A DNA stretch of 64,000 nt from Pempheris klunzingeri. Lineage: Eukaryota > Chordata > Actinopteri > Acropomatiformes > Pempheridae. Below the pieces are notes generated by a model. That model searched no databases. It was given only the letters and a program-made list of their open reading frames with translations, and was not told the DNA's origin. The stretch covers positions 5,058,006-5,122,005 of the forward strand of contig NC_092027.1 in assembly GCF_042242105.1 (NCBI RefSeq). The letters are read 5' to 3'. Below are positions 57,327-64,000 of this stretch, piece after piece (within the stretch, counting starts at the first letter, position 1; the number at the start of each line of letters is the position of its first letter). The translations under genes and the position numbers were made by a program.

Positions 57327-60300
57327 CCCAGTGTGGGAGAGGAGCGCAGTGTTATTGCAGTACCAGTGAATCCTCCCCACATTTCATCCAGGGACATCGC
57401 TGAGGGGTGTTTAGCTCCACCAAATACAGACCAAAGCTTCTAGACAGACTGAGGAAGGACCAGAAAACTGCCCCTTTTCTTGTTTACTAGGAAGGAAACC
57501 CTGTTTTGTCTGTTATAACTATTAGATTGATCTTGTTCTTCCTTCTGAATTAGACGTCCTCACTCTCTTCTTGTCTCCCTTCATTCATATGCTTAATTCT
57601 CTGTTAAGAGAGACTTCCATGTTTGCACAGTGTAGAAAGTGTCTCAGTAGAATGTCACACTGTAGCTTCTTCCATCTTTGCTCTTTTTGTAAAAGAGACA
57701 CTGAGTTGAGAAAACACCTGTTACGTCTGCTCGTAACAGATCCAGGTAAATTATTCAGGACCACTTTCAACGTGGGACTTTTGGGGCAGTTTTTCTCTGA
57801 ATATTAATATTGTGGATCCATTATTGATTTGACCTTTTACAGTCTTTACTCTGGCTGCTTGTGTGTTGTGATATCTTTGGGACCCTGAGGTTCTCTTGTA
57901 TGGCAAAATGCAAAGATTTATTTCCTTTTGTCTGTCAGACATTTGTGTGATGTTTCTTTCTTAAAGTTAATTCTACTTTCCTTAAGTTGCCTGCCTTTGC
58001 ACTTCGAGTGTTAGCAGACAATGCATATCCATTTTAAAATGGGGGGAAAAGAACATTTTCATGCTTTAGAGCTGAGTTTACCTCGGTGATCAGACACAGG
58101 CTCCTGTGCAGTTTACATGCTGGACACTAGAGGACAGTATCCAAAGATAAAGTGCAGTGGAGCGTGTCTGCAGGAGTCCCCTCACTCATGTGCAGTGTCT
58201 CTTCTTTCACTAGGCATGCATTTAGTTTCATAGTGGGGACATTTTTATTCATTTTCTATATGTGGAGTCTTACAGAACTTCGTATGTGTGGAGTAGTAAC
58301 ATGCTGAGCTGAGTCAGCGGACAGAGCAGATTCTCAGACTGCAGAAAATAACCAAACAGAAAATGATCGGCCTGCTGTGTAAACAAAGTTGTGAATTACA
58401 CTTTGTCCTGATTAAAGTGATATGACCCAAGGAAAGCAGTACAGGACGTTACTTGTTATTTGCAAAGCTATTTGTGTTTACTCAGTCAGTAAATATATTA
58501 ATTTACAGCTGAGTAGGTTTTTAACAAAGATACGTCTAGTGTTAGTTTTATTATGACTTTATTTCCTTGTTCTCTTGTGCTTTACCTGCAGCTTAGATGC
58601 TCCCAATTTTTAAAAAATTCTTAATTAATATTGAATTTAAAAATTATTGTTTTTAATCTGCAGTTTAAGCCAAAAGAAATATTCTCATGTATTTTATCGC
58701 TAAAGAGATTAAGGAGGCTAAAGAATATAATGCTACTAAGGACCTACAGTATCTGTCACCGCAGTGACACTGGAACAGTGATGCTAATAACTTTGAAACA
58801 CATTATCGCTACAGCAACTAGATTTCAGCCTGTGATTAGTATTCAGGCTGACAGCCTTAAGTAACCATACAACACAAATAACAGTCAATGAATAGTAAGA
58901 GGGAGGTTGCATCCTTCCTCTGATGTGTTGTTTTTTCGTTTCCTTTTGCAGAGAACATAAATTAGCGGAACCGCCGGGGCGGACAGTCTTTAGTTTGATG
59001 TGTGGGAGGGCTGGTTGGCACCGCACTCAGCCTCTCGGGCCAAAGCCAGACAAGCAAACAGAGGGACAAAAGTGAGACTTTCTCTCTGAGAGACACCATC
59101 CGCTGGCCAGTGATGAGAAAACAGTGGGATGTTTTCTTTACACCCATACTGTGGCAGAGAGATTCATGAATTTTGCCCATCAAATAGAAACATCAGAGCC
59201 AAATTGTTCTGATGCTGTATGTTTCACTTTTTCATGATTCAGAGCCACCAGACCGCACAGACAAAACTGTGATTTTTACTCCCACAACACGGGCGTTGCT
59301 CCTCCAGTTGCCGTGACTTTGGTGTCAACGCCAGAGTTTGGCGACGTCTGGACCTCTCAGTGGCAAAAACTTACTTTGACTGGCACAGTTGCCCCAAAGG
59401 TTTACTTTACAGCCATTGTAGCTTGAATGCAGCCTGCTTGTGGCTGCTGGCTGAGGTGATCTACTGGACCAATTCCAAAACCAATCACTTCAAACTCAAA
59501 ATATGTAAAAAAGTCAAATGTAAAAATACGGCAGTTCTCCGTAAAGATCTGAAAAATTAGTTCTCCTATGAACAGCGAGACTTTTTCTTTAAACAACCCA
59601 CATGTGTTTGGAGATTGGTAGACTAAACTTCCACTGAAAGTGCTGCAGGTGCTGGAGCTGATTACACTTGAACACAACATCATCGTCGTCAGAGCCTTAC
59701 TGCAACCCACAGTTAGCTCATAACTCACTGGCCGAGAAACACTGCATTTAGCTGGATGGCTCGAAATTGCAAATCTGTACCGATTATTCAAGTGATTCAG
59801 AGTTCTCACATACTTTTTGCTTTCCTGACATGAAGGATTTATTAGTTTATATCTTGCAATTTGCAGTGTCATGCTGTTGAAATGATCCCAGTTCTTTTTC
59901 TCATTGATAGCTGAGTAAACAAAAACTCCTTGCTGTATGAGAAAGTGATAACAAACACATGTGTGTGCTCAGACGTATTTTGTTGCATTCAAGAGAGAGG
60001 AGATGCATTACTGTTCTGACTGGTTTGACTTTAATGGTGCATGTTATTCATCTATTTTCATAATTTTCACGATATCAGGAAGTGTCATATTTATATGATT
60101 GAGTAGTTTGTTGGTATATTGTGGTTCAGTGTTGGGCTTAGTATCATACTGCACATCTGCACTGTGCTAGATGACATTCATGTGTAATCAATGATCGTTC
60201 TTGAACTTTCACACTTAAAGTTACTGGTAAATAATTGCTCCATAAGAAGCCTTTTCTCACATTTGTACATGCCATATCATCACCTTTGCTCCATAAAGGT

Positions 60301-62120
60301 GTGACAGGTCCAGGGTCTTGATATAGACCTTTTTCACAGAAGACAGTTTGATTAAGGAAAAGCACAGTTTTAGATTATAACATAAAATATGTATTTTGCA
60401 GCTTCAATGGTCTTTTCATAAGACTAGACTGTCGACGCAGAGCAGAGGCGCAAATACTTTTGAAATTGGTACGTGACAAGAGAAAACAGTGAAAAGGGGA
60501 TACGATATTACCTATGGCTCAAAACTACAACAACCAGATAGCACTGTGCCACCATCCTCACCGGTTGGCGGTGCTTGGCTCTTGGCTGTGGTGCCTCTTC
60601 CTCCTTCATACCCTGTTAATTCCCCCACACCGCACACTGTCTCGTATGAATAGACTTGAATGTCTGATTCCGAGTGGAGAGCTCTGGGTGCCGGTAACGT
60701 TTAACTCTCATACGTTAAACGTTGCCCACATTGTAATGATACAAAGCTGGTTGAACTTCCCTTTCATTATGGCTGAATTCAGCTGCTTCAGGCTCAGGGT
60801 CCTGGTGTTGTGCCTGCTGGCTCACTGTCACACTGTCATGGCTTGTTGGAGCATCTAAATGGAACAAAGCGGTCATTACTTATTTGTTCCACCTGTGCTT
60901 TTCCTGTTATGGTGAGTTTTATATCACTAATTACATAATTCTCTATAATACACGCTCACTAGATTACTCTATTGTCACCACTAAGTTGTTATTTAGTTGT
61001 GAGGTGTGTAACATGTAGTGGACATGCTGCATACACTACATTTTGATTCCTTAAGACATTTACAGCTTCACAATTTGTACAGTAGCAGAAAATCTCTGCT
61101 CTTATCAGCACACGGTAGGTTTCAATGTGGACACTGGCTTTTTGGAAAGAAATCCTGTGAGTGATTCACGGTAAATTTGTTTTACATTTTTTCTGTTTTC
61201 CTGTCTGAGATGCGTTCTCTGTGCTCCTTCCAAGCACCACTTCCTTGTAGGAAGATCTCAGTGTAGCTGTAGTTTTTCTTGGCATCCTGTCGCACTATTG
61301 TCACTGCTTCATCTCTGAGGGTCTGTGATATCACATCTGATTTCACAGCTCTGTGAGCCGGACAGAGCTACAGAACCTAACTGGCCTAATGGTTCATACT
61401 GCATTTTGCTCTCCTTTATAGTCACTTGATAAGAGTCTAAATTAAATGTTCATGTGGCTGGAATCAGACTAATTTTAAGTTTAAACCACAGCAGGACAAT
61501 CGAAGTTGATAGATATTGTCTGACTTAAAGGGGCCACATAAGTTCATTATATCTTGGCTTATGAACAGTACATTCTCACGGGAAACTAGAATTTGCAAGT
61601 CAATATTATGTGATGCAAAAAAACAGTTTACTTTGACACAAGTGCTGCTTTTTGGGGAAAACATCTCTCCTTTGGTCTCCTTTGCTGTGGCCTTAATTTT
61701 CCAACATATTCAGAGTGGTTTAGCTTTGGTTTAGCCAGAACTGATCCAGTGTTTTGTTTTGTACTGAAGAGGTGTGGTCCTCTGGCATTTAAAGTGAAAA
61801 ACCTGCCGTCATTCAGTTTTGGGAATATGACGTGACTTCGAGGAGAGCCATAAGTGTTCTGGGAGTTTATTTTAAAGCTGTGAATAGCGCAGGATCTACT
61901 TTGGCTTGCCTTGCCCCAGTTTCTCCAGCAGAAGGAACTCGAATAACCCCACGCGGCTCCGTCATTTGTTTTTTCATCGAGGTAGCCATGTGTGTCTCTG
62001 TATCTGGGGAGGAGTTGGCTTGTGCTGTGTGTGTGTTTGTGGGATCTGCAGCACGGCCCCAGCTGGTATCTATCTTTGTGGTGTGTGTTCGCCTCTGTGC
62101 CTTTAAGAGGAGGGTCCGAT

Positions 62121-62142
62121 ATGTGTGTGTGTGTGTGTGTGT
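62121..62142. repeat. (GT)n microsatellite
   Basis: About ten TG units, 265 bp upstream of the 1f-type plectin start codon. Confidence 0.9.
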
Positions 62143-62199
62143 TAGTGAGTGTGGGTATTTCTCAAGCAGAGGAGGGGAGTGGTGGTGGTCTGGAATGAA

Positions 62200-62406
62200 A
62201 TCAGCTTTATAGAGGGAATACTGTGACTGAGTGTGAGTGAGGAACAAGGTGGGGACAGACAGACAGATAGGTGGACAGACAGCCAGGAGGGCTCTTATCA
62301 GCACTGAGGGGACAGAGAGTCAGAGAGGAGCACAGTGCCAGTGGAAAGTTGAAAAGAAAGTTTGAAGAAGAAGGAAGGCACCCAAACCACGTCTCAGAAT
62401 CAGGCC
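62200..62406 (+). promoter_or_regulatory. plec: Likely promoter and 5' UTR of the plectin-1f-type transcript
   Basis: A TATA-like CTTTATAG lies at 62205-62212, about 195 bp before the ATG. It is followed by a purine-rich leader with ACAG repeats and no upstream ATG in frame. The 1f start codon context is GGCCATGT. The transcription start is not provable from sequence. Confidence 0.4.
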
Positions 62407-62497
62407 ATGTCTGTGCCCATGTTTGACCCGGGTCAGCAGCTGTCAGAGGAGCAGGACTACGTGCAAGCCTATGAGAACGTCAGAGAGAAGTATAAAG
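62407..62497 (+). CDS. plec: plec alternative first exon, plectin-1f type
   Basis: The ATG at 62407 opens 30 codons ending TATAAAG|GTAACA in phase 1. The peptide MSVPMFDPGQQLSEEQ then DYVQAYENVREKYK matches the short human plectin 1f first exon, whose peptide ends EQDFIQAYEEVREKYK before DERDRVQ. The paralogous dystonin exon (EEQEYLQAYEDVLERYK) is also similar. Mammalian plectin 1f targets focal and fibrillar adhesions. An in-frame TTG upstream at 62362 is not a credible start. The phase and the conserved KYK|DERD junction make this the most secure plectin-specific start in the window after the exon at 53189. Confidence 0.9.
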
Positions 62498-64000
62498 GTA
62501 ACAAGGACCCTCTTCTCTTCTTCAGTGGCCTTTACTGTCCCTGCTCAAATGCTGAGAGCGTGTTTGAATGGGAGGTTTGGTGAGAGGGTGGGCATGCCTC
62601 AGCGACTATAGCATGTTGACTGACCCACCAGCGTGAATTGGTTCCATATTGATTTACACAGATGTACTTGGGTTCAAAAGCGTTCTGTGTGAGATGTAGA
62701 AACGGGAAGTATAGCATTTCTACTGTAGAAATGACACTGAAATGTGGTCTGACACCTTTCGCAGTTCAGCATCATATCTTTGTTGTTATAGCTGGAGACT
62801 GGTGGAAGTGATTCATAGCAGTGTCACTTGATTCACTCTGAATTTCAAACTATGGTTTCTTCTGTGCTGATTTTGAAGGCGGGCTGAGCTGAGGCCTTCA
62901 GCTTATGCAGTTTGATATCAATAAAACACAAAGCAGCCCTGTGCCACTTGCTCTGTGTCCTCTTCTCTGACCTGACAGCCTCCTTTGCATACAGGAGGAT
63001 CACTGGGGGGCACGGCGAGGTGAGACATTTGGCCATCGGTTCACTGGCACAGGTCCAACATGTGCAGCATGAGCGATAAGAGCCACCAGCCGGCGAGGTG
63101 GCACATCAGAAGGACATTCACCTGATAGTGTTTTTCATTTCAGAGAGCAGACAGGAAGCCGGATCAACCTCAAGATGTTCCTGCAGCTCGTTTGCTTACT
63201 TGGTTCACGAGACTCAATTTGACCAGTGCAAAACCTGGGAAGGAATCATGACCTCTGCTGCAAGCAGCAGCAAAGTGAACTGGTTTTCAAACATTGTTCT
63301 ACTTGTTTACATGTGCACAAAATAGACTTGTGTAAAATCTGATAAAAAATATTTATTTAACAGGTAATTGATCAACTGAAAACTAGGTCTGACCAGTGGT
63401 GCTGCATTGGAGCAGCATTTTTGGTTGTATTGTGCACAAAGACAAACACACATGATTCCACTGAACAGTTGTTGATGGAAACGCACAACAAAACATAGAT
63501 GGATAAACACTGCACAGTTGACAATATTTAAAAAAATGACTTTACAGATGTTTTATAATAAAGGAAACGGACTTGTTGGGCCTAGAGGATAGACACAATG
63601 CATTTAGGTGAGAAACACAGAATGTGGACATAATGTTTGTTAGGGTACAAGAACTCTGCCGGGAGCATTCAGTCAGCAGTTTTGATAATTGATTGTTGAA
63701 GTGGATCATTTGCTGGTTCCAGCTGCTCAAATCTGAGGATTTGCTGCTTTTTTTATACAATTTCAAATGGAAGATTTTTGGATTTTATTATTATTTGGAC
63801 TGTTATTATTGTTTGGATGTGATGCCTCGGGCTTCACAAAAAATTGCAATGACCATTTTTCACGTTATTTTATACACAATTAGTAATCAATTATTATAAA
63901 TCAATAACGAACACCTGCAAAAAAATATTTATTTGATTTTAAATGCTTGAATGTCTCTTTTCTATGGATCTGACACATCTCTGTTCTCCACACGCCTGCT
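62498..64000 (+). other. plec: Plec intron following the 1f-type exon (runs off window)
   Basis: From the GTAACA donor to the window edge no further plectin exon is seen. The shared actin-binding-domain exon beginning ERDRVQKK is not present, so the gene continues to the right. No repeat family was recognised in this stretch. Confidence 0.7.

Larger units (their letters stand above)
53400..62406 (+). other. plec: Plec intron between plectin-1-type and plectin-1f-type first exons
   Basis: About 9 kb holding the 809-bp duplicated pair described separately and no recognised coding exon. I looked for other mammalian plectin first-exon peptides (for example the EGLGSKRTSSEDNLYL type) and saw none, though very short first exons would be missed. 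The apparent open frames here lack family likeness. Confidence 0.6.

Noticed and set aside
61832..62304. Open frames on both strands just upstream of the 1f exon
   Set aside because: They overlap each other, cross a GT microsatellite and lack family likeness. The region is better explained as promoter and leader of plec.
63069..63101. ATG-led stretch MSDKSHQPAR before AG|GTGG, suspected further plectin first exon
   Set aside because: The donor is weak, the phase does not fit the shared exon 2 and the peptide matches no plectin start I know.
1..64000. tRNA genes, rRNA, CRISPR arrays, bacterial operons or viral genes
   Set aside because: No TTCGA-type B box with a foldable cloverleaf, no spaced direct-repeat array and no viral protein motifs were seen. 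The gene content is vertebrate throughout.

Overview
The window looks like nuclear DNA from a ray-finned fish, most likely a percomorph (spiny-rayed) teleost. Every recognisable gene is a vertebrate gene with introns. Most of the DNA is non-coding, AT-leaning and rich in CA/TG microsatellites. Several dispersed repeats match families I know from percomorph genomes. No prokaryotic, viral or organellar genes were found, and there is no CRISPR array or tRNA I can support.

Layout. (1) 1-2398: 3' flank of a receptor gene. (2) 2399-4761, minus strand: a two-exon thyrotropin-releasing-hormone receptor (trhr) of 402 residues, with the TRH-contact residues intact. (3) 4762-17949: about 13 kb of intergenic DNA holding microsatellites and fish repeats. 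(4) 17998-18816, plus: the single coding exon of tmem74 (272 residues). (5) 18817-34587: about 16 kb with no gene I can support. (6) 34588-41885, plus: a complete 13-exon eif3e gene (446 residues). It has one GC-AG intron and a clean hAT-family insertion in intron 1. (7) 43421 to beyond the right edge, plus: the 5' end of a plectin gene (plec). It shows at least two alternative first-exon systems that end in the phase needed to join the shared actin-binding-domain exons outside the window. Its large introns hold a CpG island, fish repeats and a recent 809-bp duplication.

The order trhr(-) - tmem74(+) - eif3e(+) matches the human 8q23 block EIF3E-EMC2-TMEM74-TRHR read in reverse, except that emc2 is not seen between eif3e and tmem74. 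Plectin lies far away in human (8q24.3) but starts only about 1.5 kb after eif3e here. The genes are not a functional operon; they are neighbours with separate roles: a hormone GPCR, an autophagy-linked membrane protein, a translation initiation factor subunit and a cytolinker.

The most interesting observation is the plectin 5' region. Three small exons (43421-43580, 44318-44355, 47151-47303) can join in frame to the conserved plectin-1-type exon at 53189-53399. This would give an N-terminus with a transmembrane anchor and a strongly basic, NLS-like linker ahead of the actin-binding domain, resembling the membrane-anchored isoform of the paralogue dystonin. I found no convincing wholly new system. 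The remaining findings concern gene structure, mobile elements and possible regulatory DNA.
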